This document shows, piece by piece, positions 56,002 through 64,000 of a stretch of 64,000 bases of DNA (within the stretch, counting starts at the first letter, position 1; each line of letters begins with the position of its first letter). Origin of the DNA: GCA-2683825 sp965662355 (GTDB lineage: Bacteria > Planctomycetota > UBA1135 > GCA-002686595); assembly GCA_965662355.1 (NCBI GenBank), contig CBFIHP010000009.1:62001-126000 (forward strand). Direction: 5' to 3'. Made by a program: the position numbers and the translations under genes. A model generated the notes under the pieces. The model was given only the letters and a program-made list of their open reading frames with translations. It did no database searches and was not told the origin of the DNA.

Positions 56002-57243
56002 GTGAGTCAACCGAACCCCAACTCCAACCCGGCCAACCACAACCCTGCGGAAGAAGCTGTCCGTCGGTCAGGTGATGCGCCCCCCGTCGTTGCGAACTCC
56101 GTCTCGCCCCGCCACAAAGTCGAGGCGTGGCTCGGTGAAATGGTGCGACGAAATGCGAGTGACTTGATCCTGCGGGCCGGTGGACGGCCTTCCTGTCGGA
56201 TCGACGGGCGTATTCAGTTCCTCCCCGGCCGGGTGCCCGCGGCTGGGGCCTTGTTGGATGTGCTGCACGGGGTTTGCGGCGCGGACAAGATGAAGCGGTG
56301 GTCGAGCCACGGTTCGGTGGACACGGCGCTTCATCTCGACGGACTGGGGCGTTTCCGTCTGAACGCGTACAAGCAGATGGGCGAGCCGGCGGTGGTGCTA
56401 CGGCGGGTTTCGAACCAGGCGCCTCTGCTCACGAATCTGGGCCTGCCGACCATTCAGCTCGAACGCCTGGCGATGCGCAAGCGCGGAATCGTGCTCGTTA
56501 CCGGTGTCGCGGGTTCCGGCAAGACGACGGCGCTGGCGGGCATTATCCAGCACATGAACATGAACGCCGAGCGTCACATCATCACGCTCGAGGATCCCGT
56601 GGAGGTGCTCTTCAAGGAGGATCGCTGCGTGATTTCGCAGCGCGAGGTCGGAACCGACACACCCGATTTCGCCGAGGGCCTGCGGCACGCCCTGCGGCAG
56701 AGTCCCGACACGATCCTGATCGGTGAGATGCGCGATGCCGAAACCGTCGGTGCGGCTCTCGATGCGACCGAGACCGGCCACCTGGTCATGAGCACGTTGC
56801 ACACGGTCAACGCTCCGCAGACCGTGGATCGGATCCTTTCTTTCTTCCCCTCGCGTCGCCACGCCCAGATTCGCCAGCGCCTGGCGGAAAACCTGGCCGC
56901 GGTCATGTCGCTGCGACTCCTACCGCGCAAATCGGGGCGCGGGATGGTGCCCGCCGTCGAGCTCTTGCTCTCGACGCCTCGGACCCGGGAGTTGCTCTAC
57001 GAGGGCCATGTCTCCGAGCTGTCTCGGATCGTCGAGCTGGGCCAGGAAGAGGGGCTCGTCTCCTTCAACACCTCCTTGCGCCAGCTGATCCAGAAGGACC
57101 TCGTCGAGCTCGAGGTTGCCTTGCAGGCCAGCGACAGGCCGGAGGAGCTCCTGCTGGCCCTGCGCGGGTACAGCAAGGGCCGTCCGAAAGACCGCAAAAC
57201 CTCCGCCCCGGGTCGGCTGCGGCTGGCAGGGAATGAGGAATGA
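56002..57243 (+). CDS. pilT: Type IV pilus retraction ATPase, PilT/PilU family
   Basis: 413 residues from GTG 56002, chosen for the GGGAG five bases upstream; ATG 55960 would add 14 residues. The N-terminal PAS-like N2D domain has RNASDLILRAGGRPSCRIDG. Walker A is GVAGSGKTT with Lys174. The Asp box (ITLEDPVEVLF), Walker B (ILIGEMRDAETV) and His box (TGHLVMSTLHT) follow. The first ~40 residues are Asn/Pro-rich. The hexameric motor powers pilus retraction, so it complements pilMNOQ 5 kb upstream. Confidence 0.92.
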   Translation: MSQPNPNSNPANHNPAEEAVRRSGDAPPVVANSVSPRHKVEAWLGEMVRRNASDLILRAGGRPSCRIDGRIQFLPGRVPAAGALLDVLHGVCGADKMKRWSSHGSVDTALHLDGLGRFRLNAYKQMGEPAVVLRRVSNQAPLLTNLGLPTIQLERLAMRKRGIVLVTGVAGSGKTTALAGIIQHMNMNAERHIITLEDPVEVLFKEDRCVISQREVGTDTPDFAEGLRHALRQSPDTILIGEMRDAETVGAALDATETGHLVMSTLHTVNAPQTVDRILSFFPSRRHAQIRQRLAENLAAVMSLRLLPRKSGRGMVPAVELLLSTPRTRELLYEGHVSELSRIVELGQEEGLVSFNTSLRQLIQKDLVELEVALQASDRPEELLLALRGYSKGRPKDRKTSAPGRLRLAGNEE

Positions 57244-57324
57244 GCAGGAAGAAGGCTCCGCGGAGGGCGTCAGAGCGACTCAGCGGCTAGCATATGGGCC
57301 GCATCGCGCGTAAGAGCCTTCACG

Positions 57325-58359
57325 ATGAACGTCAACGCTATCAAGGGAATGACCTGGATCGCGGCCCTCGGGGTCGCCGGGTACCTGGGCTACTTCATTT
57401 TCGACTTCTGGGAGCAGAAGCCGGTCCTGGAAAAGCCCCTCTCCCGCGAACGCCAGAAGGAGATTCTCGACGACGTTCCGCCGCCGCGGGAGGACGAGCG
57501 CGACCTGGTCGCTGTCGGCCGGGTGAAGGAGGTCTTCGGCAAGGACTTCGACTGGACCGGCAAGCCGCCCCCGCCGCCCCCGCCGCCGCGCACGAGCTCG
57601 AACATACCCTCCGAGAAGCCAAAGATCCCGGTCGCGGACATGGTGCGCGTGCTCTACACCTGGGCCCACGACACCGACCCCACCGACAGGTTTGCGGTGG
57701 CCTTCGTCAGCTACACCGGTGTGCTCAGTGGCCTGAACGACAAGGGCGACAGTCGCACCCTGCGGGTGGGGGGCTCGCTTCCCAACCCCCAGAACGACAT
57801 CAAGGTCAAGGAGATCGGCCCCGACAGCGTGGTTTTCTCCTTCGCGGATGGCAAGCGCGCCGACGAGACGCTCGCCTCCCTCAAGTATGACCCGGAAGGC
57901 AGGCCCGGAATCGTCCAGGTAGCCGAGGGCCAGGAGGCCGCACATCCGATTCGCAAGGCACGAATCCAGCGGCGCACTGGCGGCCCGGCCTGGCGTCAGC
58001 CGGAGACCAGCAAGACCGGCAAGCACGAATACCAGCTCGGCACGGAATCGCTGCAGGAGTTCAACAAGAACTACGGCGAGATCCTTTCGCGTGATGTGAA
58101 GACTCGCCAGCACCGGAACCCGAGAACCGGCGAGATCGATGGTGTGCAGGTGACCCATGTTTCCGCTGGATCGCTGCCGTCATCCCACGGTCTCTCCAAG
58201 GGCGATGTGATCAAGAGCATCAATGGTCACAGGGTCACCAGCGTCAACGGTGCCATCAACTACGTGAAGGCCAACGCCGACACCACCACGAAGTGGATCG
58301 CGATCATCGAGCGCCAGGGGCGCGACGTGACGGTCACCTACAATTCCCCTGCGAACTGA
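57325..58359 (+). CDS. GspC-like inner-membrane protein with a PDZ domain
   Basis: 344 residues. One N-terminal membrane helix (about 9-28) is followed by a linker with eight consecutive prolines (about 80-87). A ~70-residue domain (about 120-190) resembles the GspC homology region (TLRVGGSLPNPQNDIKVKEI, DSVVFSFADGKRADETL). A C-terminal PDZ domain (about 265-340) has LSKGDVIKSINGHRVTSVNG. GspC links the type II secretion inner-membrane platform to its secretin. Next to a PilT-like ATPase it may serve a pilus or secretion machine. The assignment rests on domain order. Confidence 0.65.
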   Translation: MNVNAIKGMTWIAALGVAGYLGYFIFDFWEQKPVLEKPLSRERQKEILDDVPPPREDERDLVAVGRVKEVFGKDFDWTGKPPPPPPPPRTSSNIPSEKPKIPVADMVRVLYTWAHDTDPTDRFAVAFVSYTGVLSGLNDKGDSRTLRVGGSLPNPQNDIKVKEIGPDSVVFSFADGKRADETLASLKYDPEGRPGIVQVAEGQEAAHPIRKARIQRRTGGPAWRQPETSKTGKHEYQLGTESLQEFNKNYGEILSRDVKTRQHRNPRTGEIDGVQVTHVSAGSLPSSHGLSKGDVIKSINGHRVTSVNGAINYVKANADTTTKWIAIIERQGRDVTVTYNSPAN

Positions 58360-58402
58360 CGCTCTTCGCGGAAGCGTTTGACCGGTCTCCCCGTGGTGGG
58401 GC

Positions 58403-59194
58403 ATGCTTGGCTTCGTGCTGACCCTCGATCTAGGGAATTCCCGTACCAAGGCCTGTTTGTGGCAGCGACGGCTCGTGCTGCGCACGGCCGAGTTCGCCCT
58501 TGATGACGACTTGGGGCTCGCGAGCTTCGCGGACGAGATCGCCTCCACCGTCCCCGAGGATGCGAGGTGCCTGGCCCTTTCCAGCGTGGCGGATTCGGCG
58601 TACACACGGCGCGTCGTGAAGCTCTTCGCCGAGCGACGTTGGAATTGTGTGATCGAGCCGCATGCGGGGCTCGAGAACCAAACCCGGAGCCCCGAGACCG
58701 TGGGCGTAGATCGGCTCTATGCGGCCCGCGGGGCGCTGACGGAACTCGGTGAATCGACCCTCATCTGCGATCTCGGAACGGCCCTGACGGTCGATCTGTG
58801 CCTGGCACCCGCAGCCGGAGATGTCGGCTCCTTCGTCGGTACCTTCGCGGGTGGCGCCATCGCCGTCGGGCCCCAGCTGGCCGCCATGGCCCTGGCCGAG
58901 CACACCGCCCGTTTGCCCGCGGTCGAGCTCGTCCCGGGGGCGCCCGCTCTCGGCCGCGACACCCAAGAGGCGATTCGCGCCGGCTGTGTCGTCGGCATCC
59001 GCGGCGCCGCGCGGGCGCTCGTCGAGGAGATCAGCCGCGAGGCAGGTCTTCCCGGTGCACCCGTGTGTGTCACCGGCGGCGCCCGGGCGTTTCTCATGGA
59101 GCCCGAGCCCTTCACGGAACGTGTGGTCTTGGCCTCGGGCGAGCTCGTTCACCGTGGATTGCTGGAGGCGGCCCTGGTCGTCCTCGGTCGGTGA
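58403..59194 (+). CDS. coaX: Type III pantothenate kinase
   Basis: 263 residues. The ASKHA phosphate motifs are LDLGNSRTKACLW near the N-terminus and DLGTALTVDL mid-protein. VGVDRLYAARGA and GGAIAVGPQLAAMALAEHTA are family signatures. CoaX carries out the first step of coenzyme A synthesis and is insensitive to CoA feedback. Its stop overlaps the next GTG (GTGA), so the two genes are translationally coupled. Confidence 0.93.
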   Translation: MLGFVLTLDLGNSRTKACLWQRRLVLRTAEFALDDDLGLASFADEIASTVPEDARCLALSSVADSAYTRRVVKLFAERRWNCVIEPHAGLENQTRSPETVGVDRLYAARGALTELGESTLICDLGTALTVDLCLAPAAGDVGSFVGTFAGGAIAVGPQLAAMALAEHTARLPAVELVPGAPALGRDTQEAIRAGCVVGIRGAARALVEEISREAGLPGAPVCVTGGARAFLMEPEPFTERVVLASGELVHRGLLEAALVVLGR

Positions 59195-60342
59195 GTATCC
59201 AGAGTCTTCGAATCCGCGAGCTGACGGCGCGTGCCGCGGGGGGCGTCAGCGTGATTTCGATCGAGGGCGAGCGGGCCCTGGAAGCGCTCGCGCGTCTCGT
59301 CCCGCGAGCGCAACGTCTGGTCCCAGGACGCCTCGTGCTCACCGAGCTCCGGGCCCGCGATGGAGAGCTGCTCGACGAGGCCCTGGTGTACGTGGGCGGT
59401 CCGGAATCCCTTGAATTGCACCTGCACGGCTCACCTCCGCTGGTGGCGCGGCTTCTCGAAGAGCTCGGGGGAGCGACACCGAAGGCCGGCGAGAGTCTCG
59501 AGGAAGAGGCCTTTGCCGAGCTCGCCGAGGCTTCGTCGGAGGGCCAGGCGCGAATGCTCCTCGACCAAGCCGAAGGGGCGCTCCGGCGCGAGGTCGTTGC
59601 ACTCGAGGGTGTCTCCGGTGCGGAGTTCGCCAGGCGCGTGGCTCGGCTCAGCGAACAGGCTCGGCTGGCCGGGTACCTGCAGCGTCCACCCAGGGTCGTC
59701 CTCGCGGGGCCCTCGAATGCCGGCAAGTCGACGCTCTTCAATCGCCTGCTCGGTGTCGAGCGAGCCCTCGTGGACGAGCGTGGGGGAACGACCCGCGATG
59801 CCTTGCAAGCCCCGGCCCTGCTCGGAGAGTGGATGGTCGAGTTGATCGATACCGCGGGCGAGCGCGAGCTGGCAGCGGAAGGCCCCAGCGGAGCCCTCGC
59901 CATCGAGCGCGCCGGCCAGGACTTCGGGCGCCGCCTGCGGAGCACGGCCGACTGGATCGTCTGGCTCGAGCCCGATCCAAAGGCACCCTCGCCTGCGCTC
60001 GAGGAAAGCGAGGTGCCCTGGACTCGTTTCACTTCGCGAGCGGACGAGCTTCGGGGGGAGATCCAGGTGCAACCCGATGAGCGACCCGGCAGGCCGTCCG
60101 GTACGCGGAGCCTGGCCACCCTCGCCGATGGACAGGCAGCGTGTCGCACCATCGCCGAGGCTCTCCGAAAGGCCCTCGGCTTGCCCCTCGCGCCCTGGAG
60201 CGCTGGCTGTCCCGTTCCCTTCCACGATCGTCATGGAACAGCCCTCGGCGACGTGCAAGCGGCCCTCGACGGTGGCGACGAGGCTCGCGCGCGAACCTCG
60301 CTGCGCCGCTTGCTTGTCCCAGGTCCGCTGTTTGCCACTTGA
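59191..60342 (+). CDS. Divergent MnmE/TrmE-like GTPase lacking the C-terminal Cys motif
   Basis: 383 residues from GTG 59191, against about 450 for MnmE. G1 GPSNAGKST (173-181) keeps the MnmE-type Asn, G2 is GTTRDAL and G3 is DTAGERE, so it belongs to the TrmE branch. The N-terminal folate-binding domain is recognisable but weak (GGVSVISIEGERALEAL). The G4 position reads SRAD (282-285) instead of NKAD, and the protein ends LVPGPLFAT without the FCIGK signature whose Cys is needed for tRNA wobble-uridine modification. It may be a repurposed or decaying MnmE. Confidence 0.75.
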   Translation: MSIQSLRIRELTARAAGGVSVISIEGERALEALARLVPRAQRLVPGRLVLTELRARDGELLDEALVYVGGPESLELHLHGSPPLVARLLEELGGATPKAGESLEEEAFAELAEASSEGQARMLLDQAEGALRREVVALEGVSGAEFARRVARLSEQARLAGYLQRPPRVVLAGPSNAGKSTLFNRLLGVERALVDERGGTTRDALQAPALLGEWMVELIDTAGERELAAEGPSGALAIERAGQDFGRRLRSTADWIVWLEPDPKAPSPALEESEVPWTRFTSRADELRGEIQVQPDERPGRPSGTRSLATLADGQAACRTIAEALRKALGLPLAPWSAGCPVPFHDRHGTALGDVQAALDGGDEARARTSLRRLLVPGPLFAT

Positions 60343-60407
60343 TGGGAGAGGCCTTCTGGATATAGTGAGTGGGCTCTGCCCAGGGCCCCGAGTCCAAGGC
60401 GCCACGC

Positions 60408-61736
60408 ATGCCCTCCGACCGGATCCGTCATCTCGTCTCGGTCGACGACCTTTCGATCCCGGAGATCCAGGAGCTTTTCAGCAAAGCCAAGGAGTTCTCC
60501 TCGGACCTTCGTTCCTGGTCCCATCTTTGTCCGGGGCGCATTTCGGCGAGCCTCTTCTACGAGCCTTCCACGCGTACGCGGCTCTCGTTCGAGTCATCGA
60601 TGCAGCGACTGGGCGGCGGTGTGCTGACCGCCTCGGAGATGCGCACCTCGAGCGCTTCCAAAGGGGAGTCCCTGGCCGATACGTTGCGGGTTGTCAGCGG
60701 TGCATACGCGGACCTGATCGTTCTGCGCCACCCCAGCGAAGGTGCTGCGCGGCTCGCCACGGAATTCTCGGCCGTGCCGGTGATCAACGCCGGGGACGGG
60801 AGCCACGAACACCCGACCCAGACCCTGTGCGATCTCTACACGCTGTGGATCGAGAAGGGGCGGCTCGAAGGTCTCGACGTCGTGCTCGCCGGAGACCTGC
60901 GCTACAGCCGGACGATCCACTCGTTCGTCTATGCCCTCGCACGCTTCTGCGCCAACATCGTCTGCGTTCCGCACCGCGGCCTGGAGCTGCCCGACTACGT
61001 CGTGCGTCGCCTGCGCGAGGAGTACGGCTCCGAGCCGGTGCGCGCCGACGCGAGCGAGCTCGGTGACATCTCGCGCGAGTCGGACGCCGTGTACCTGACG
61101 CCGGCCAAGCCCCACCAGCTCTCGCTGTTCACCGATTCGAGCACCCTGCGCGTCGATCGGGTCGATGCGGTCTACATGACCCGCCCGCAGACCGAACGGC
61201 ATGGCGAGGAGGAGACCGACAGCTACTTCCAGCTGGGCCAGAGCGCGATGTCGGCGAAGCCACTGCGCGAGGCGATCGTGATGCATCCGCTTCCGAGGCG
61301 CGATGAAATCTCGCCCGATCTCGACGACGATCCGCGCAGCATCTACTTCAAGCAGGCCGCCCGCGGGGTCCCGATTCGGATGGCGATTCTCGCCTACCTC
61401 CTCGGTTGCCTCGAGCTGGAGGCCGCGCCGCCCGCCGGCGCGTCGCGCTTGATCCCGATCGAGATCGGACACAATCCCTGCCTCAACACGAGCTGCATCA
61501 CGCGCACCGAGAAGCGCCACCAGAGGCTCGCCTTCAAGCTGACCTCGAGGGATCCCCTGCGGGCCGCCTGTGGCTATTGCTCGCAGGAAATTCCGGTTCG
61601 CCTCGTAGGTTGCTCGACCACGCGCCACTACCACGAGCGTGACTCGGCCTCGGCCCGTCGCATTCGCCCCGACCACCTGGTGTTTTTCCGCGATGAGGCC
61701 CAGGCGGCCGCCCTCGGTTTCTCCGCCACCCGCTGA
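60408..61736 (+). CDS. pyrB: Aspartate carbamoyltransferase fused to a PyrI-type zinc domain
   Basis: 442 residues from ATG 60408. Residues 1-~335 are the catalytic chain: STRTR at 54-58, the SSASKGES loop with Lys85, HPTQ at 135-138 and HPLPRRDEI near 293. The remaining ~105 residues hold C358, C363, C388 and C391 (C-x4-C-x24-C-x2-C). In E. coli PyrI the zinc ligands are spaced C-x4-C-x23-C-x2-C. PyrI's nucleotide-binding allosteric domain is absent. The enzyme commits carbamoyl phosphate to pyrimidines; feedback by CTP/ATP is not expected from this chain alone. Confidence 0.88.
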   Translation: MPSDRIRHLVSVDDLSIPEIQELFSKAKEFSSDLRSWSHLCPGRISASLFYEPSTRTRLSFESSMQRLGGGVLTASEMRTSSASKGESLADTLRVVSGAYADLIVLRHPSEGAARLATEFSAVPVINAGDGSHEHPTQTLCDLYTLWIEKGRLEGLDVVLAGDLRYSRTIHSFVYALARFCANIVCVPHRGLELPDYVVRRLREEYGSEPVRADASELGDISRESDAVYLTPAKPHQLSLFTDSSTLRVDRVDAVYMTRPQTERHGEEETDSYFQLGQSAMSAKPLREAIVMHPLPRRDEISPDLDDDPRSIYFKQAARGVPIRMAILAYLLGCLELEAAPPAGASRLIPIEIGHNPCLNTSCITRTEKRHQRLAFKLTSRDPLRAACGYCSQEIPVRLVGCSTTRHYHERDSASARRIRPDHLVFFRDEAQAAALGFSATR

Positions 61737-61992
61737 CCCCACCCGCTTCTCCGGGGCGGCGATTGAGCAATTTCGCACGTTTTCCATGCCATAATGGAGC
61801 GAAATCGCCACGAAACCCCCTCGAACCAGCTTCCGAGGCAGGCCGATCCAGCTCTCCTCCACGAGGAAGGTGCCAGCTCGTACGAGCCTGATCGGCATGC
61901 TCTTTGTATCTTGTCCGCCCCTTCGGGCTGACCCGCTCTGCAGACCCCCGCTCCGCAAGATCCCCTGACTGCTACTCGAAGCGTCCTGACCG
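61737..61992 (+). promoter_or_regulatory. Upstream region of the lipoprotein gene, with a candidate -10 and inverted repeat
   Basis: 256 bp without a gene. CATAAT (61790-61795) is a good -10, but the best -35 (TTGAGC, 61763-61768) is 21 bp away, which is too far. GGCGATT...TTTCGC (61757-61776) and GCGAAATCGCC (61799-61809) form an interrupted inverted repeat around the -10 and could be an operator. The rest shows nothing distinctive. Confidence 0.3.
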
Positions 61993-64000
61993 ATGCGTCC
62001 CTTCTTCATGCTCCGTTTCTCCCAGCCTGCCCTTCTCGCCCCGCGCCTTCTCACTGCAGCCCTCGTCGCCAGCCTGACCCTCGCGGGTTGTGGAGGTTCC
62101 GACCTACCGGGGGGCCAGTCCGGTGTCGTTGGTTCAGAGCTGATGAACCCGATGACGGGGATGCCGTTCATCGTCGATGAGAACCAGAGCGGAGGTGCCA
62201 CCAACCTCCAGATTGCCGAGATCTCTTGGGGGCGGCTCGTCGAAGTTCACGCCCTGGCGGTCGATTTCGACGACGTGCTTTATACCCACCCGCCCGGCCA
62301 CCCAATGGCAGGCCAGCCCATAATCGACGAGGCAAACGATACGCCGGCGGAGGCTGTCGCCAAGATTGAGAGTATTCTGAAGAACCATACGGATCCGAAT
62401 CCGATCTTCGTGGACTGGGTGATCAACCAGCACATCCAGACGAACATCGCGTGGACCGGTAGTGCTCTAATGCCGATCACCGACAACGTCACGTACATCC
62501 TCGACGAGAACGCGGTGACTAAGGTCACGCGCTTGATCATTCTCGCGGACACGGGCGACAGCGCGGACATCGCCGAGAAAGCACGTTTTCGTCTGTTGCT
62601 CGACCGGACGCAGAACAACTACCCCTTCGTGTTGCCGAAGAACGACGACGGCAGCTCGCCCGAGCCCTTCTCGTTCATCGCTCGCAACTCGTGCATGGTC
62701 ATCCGTTTCAACGACTGCCTGGACGATGGCCCCGACGTGGTGGCCGGGATCACCGATCGCATCAAGGTCCTGGCGGGCTCGCCGCCCAACACGCCCTTCT
62801 TTCCGCGCGTGATCTTCGACCCCAACCACGGCGCGCTCGTCAGCGGTACGTACCATTCGACACGGATTCTCGTCGACACGATCGTCACTCCCGCGGAAGC
62901 CGCAGTCACGCCCGATGCACCGGCCAACGCCCTGGGCTTCCCTTCCAGCCAGCTCGGCTCGGGACAGCCGAACATCTCGGTGCGGATCCCCACGAAGATC
63001 GACTTCGGCTCGACCCAGTTCGTGATCCTGACCAACCTGCGCGGTGTCGGCCTGGACTTCAACACGAACGGTCCGCGGGACATCAACTCGCCGACACGCG
63101 ACGTCGTGCGCGCCATGCGCGCCGGCAACCGCCAGGACCTGAACAACGGCTTCCTGACGGACGAAGTCTTGCCCAGCATCGTCGGTGCCTTTGCCCTTAA
63201 CGTGGACACGGCCGTGGCGGATCCCATGGGGGTGGCCCAGCTCGACTTCGTCTGCGACCTCACGTTCACCTCGACCTGTGAGGACACGCCTCTGGCGGGC
63301 GATGCCATCCGGGTGAACGGGGTCGTGCTCGAGGTGACGGCCGACGCCACGGCGCCGATGGGGGGGAGTGTGCTGAACGTGAACCTACGGGCCTCAGCCC
63401 CGGTCCCGACCGGCGTTTCCCTGATCGGCACGGCCGAGTTCCTGACCAAGTACGACCCCGCGAAGGTCATGGCCGGGACGATCGACGGCTGCTGGGTCGG
63501 TTTCGCTCCGGCGCCCCTGGTTCTGCCGGTGGCCGGCGTGAACCCCAGCGCCCAGGTCATCCTGCGCTTTTCCGAGGCCATAGACCCGGACACCGTTTCA
63601 CCCTTCGGGGGGTTCACGGTCGTCGAGGGTGCGGCTCCGGGCAACGAGCTTCCGCCCGCGGGCGACGCGCTCGTCATTGGGCCGGCCCTGCAAGAGCCTG
63701 GTCTCGACCAGTTCAACTTCGATTCGACCCTGCCCATGAACCACGCCCTGGGGGTGGGGGAGACCTTCCACGTCCGCTTACGTGGGGCGACCGACCTGGC
63801 GGGCAATGCGCTGGACTTCACCCTGCCCTTCGTGAACTTCACGCTGGATCCCGCGGCGACCAACTCGCAGACCGGCGGCATCTCGCTGCGCTTCGACGCC
63901 ACCGACGAGATCGGATCGACCGGCCCCGACATTCGTGGGCAGGTGCTCTACCAGATAGGGCCGGACGGCGGGCGCATCATTCCGCGCCAGCCGATCTTCG
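61993..64000 (+). CDS. Large lipoprotein with an Ig-like segment (3' end outside window)
   Basis: 669 codons are open from ATG 61993 to the window edge with no stop. A lipoprotein signal ends LTLAGC with Cys33 as the lipid-attachment residue, followed by GGS. The remainder is Thr/Asp/Pro-rich and extracytoplasmic in character. A segment near 510-620 (AQVILRFSEAIDPDTVSPFG to LDFTLPFVNF) resembles the SbsA-type Ig-like fold common in surface proteins. No enzymatic motif was recognised. Function is unknown; surface or matrix anchoring is a guess from its architecture. Confidence 0.75.
   Translation, partial: MRPFFMLRFSQPALLAPRLLTAALVASLTLAGCGGSDLPGGQSGVVGSELMNPMTGMPFIVDENQSGGATNLQIAEISWGRLVEVHALAVDFDDVLYTHPPGHPMAGQPIIDEANDTPAEAVAKIESILKNHTDPNPIFVDWVINQHIQTNIAWTGSALMPITDNVTYILDENAVTKVTRLIILADTGDSADIAEKARFRLLLDRTQNNYPFVLPKNDDGSSPEPFSFIARNSCMVIRFNDCLDDGPDVVAGITDRIKVLAGSPPNTPFFPRVIFDPNHGALVSGTYHSTRILVDTIVTPAEAAVTPDAPANALGFPSSQLGSGQPNISVRIPTKIDFGSTQFVILTNLRGVGLDFNTNGPRDINSPTRDVVRAMRAGNRQDLNNGFLTDEVLPSIVGAFALNVDTAVADPMGVAQLDFVCDLTFTSTCEDTPLAGDAIRVNGVVLEVTADATAPMGGSVLNVNLRASAPVPTGVSLIGTAEFLTKYDPAKVMAGTIDGCWVGFAPAPLVLPVAGVNPSAQVILRFSEAIDPDTVSPFGGFTVVEGAAPGNELPPAGDALVIGPALQEPGLDQFNFDSTLPMNHALGVGETFHVRLRGATDLAGNALDFTLPFVNFTLDPAATNSQTGGISLRFDATDEIGSTGPDIRGQVLYQIGPDGGRIIPRQPIF

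Overview
This window looks like a GC-rich (roughly 62% by eye) bacterial chromosome segment made almost entirely of core information-processing genes. The gene content suits a Gram-negative-type cell: secretin, type IV pilus assembly proteins, a lipoprotein signal and sigma-54. RpoN, FG-GAP secreted proteins, a large Ig-like lipoprotein, no L30 gene between rpsE and rplO, and an N-succinylornithine-type transcarbamylase point tentatively to the Planctomycetota or a neighbouring phylum. That placement is inference, not proof.

Layout. 1-31690: one nearly uninterrupted plus-strand superoperon joining the classical rif, str, S10, spc and alpha operons: tuf (partial), rpmG, secE, nusG, rplKAJL, rpoBC, rpsL, rpsG, a Tsr3-like gene, fusA, rpsJ, rplCDWB, rpsS, rplV, rpsC, rplP, rpmC, rpsQ, rplNXE, rpsN, rpsH, rplFR, rpsE, rplO, secY, adk, infA, rpmJ, rpsMKD, rpoA, rplQ. 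It ends in a strong intrinsic terminator at 31644-31689. 31709-37632: a minus-strand block, argF' -> dnaE -> FG-GAP propeller protein. 37732-41695: tRNA-Arg(ACG), tadA, two tRNA-Ser, the SRP RNA, dnaX, ybaB, recR. This order resembles the yaaJ-scr-dnaX-yaaK-recR locus of Bacillus. 41738-45510: rpoN, truA, hpf, ptsN, HPr, a variant of the proteobacterial rpoN/PTS-Ntr locus. 45705-50854: pilM, pilN, a PilO(-PilP)-like protein and a PilQ secretin. 51268-55864: an RNase E/G with a long disordered N-terminus, then rplU, rpmA, obg. 56002-61736: a PilT-like ATPase, a GspC-like PDZ protein, coaX, a divergent MnmE-like GTPase, and a PyrB fused to a PyrI-type zinc domain. 61993-64000: the start of a large lipoprotein with an Ig-like segment.

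The window is housekeeping DNA. I see no CRISPR array, insertion sequence, prophage or defence island. What stands out is unusual versions of familiar genes: a Tsr3/DUF367 homologue (a eukaryotic/archaeal rRNA aminocarboxypropyl transferase family) inside the str operon; three translation-linked GTPases (EF-G, Obg, MnmE-like) whose NKxD base-recognition motif is altered; an MnmE homologue without its catalytic C-terminal Cys motif; an aspartate transcarbamylase carrying only the zinc half of PyrI; and repeat-bearing tails on L10, L4, S17 and RpoC. A 15-bp tandem repeat sits directly in front of the rplU start codon.
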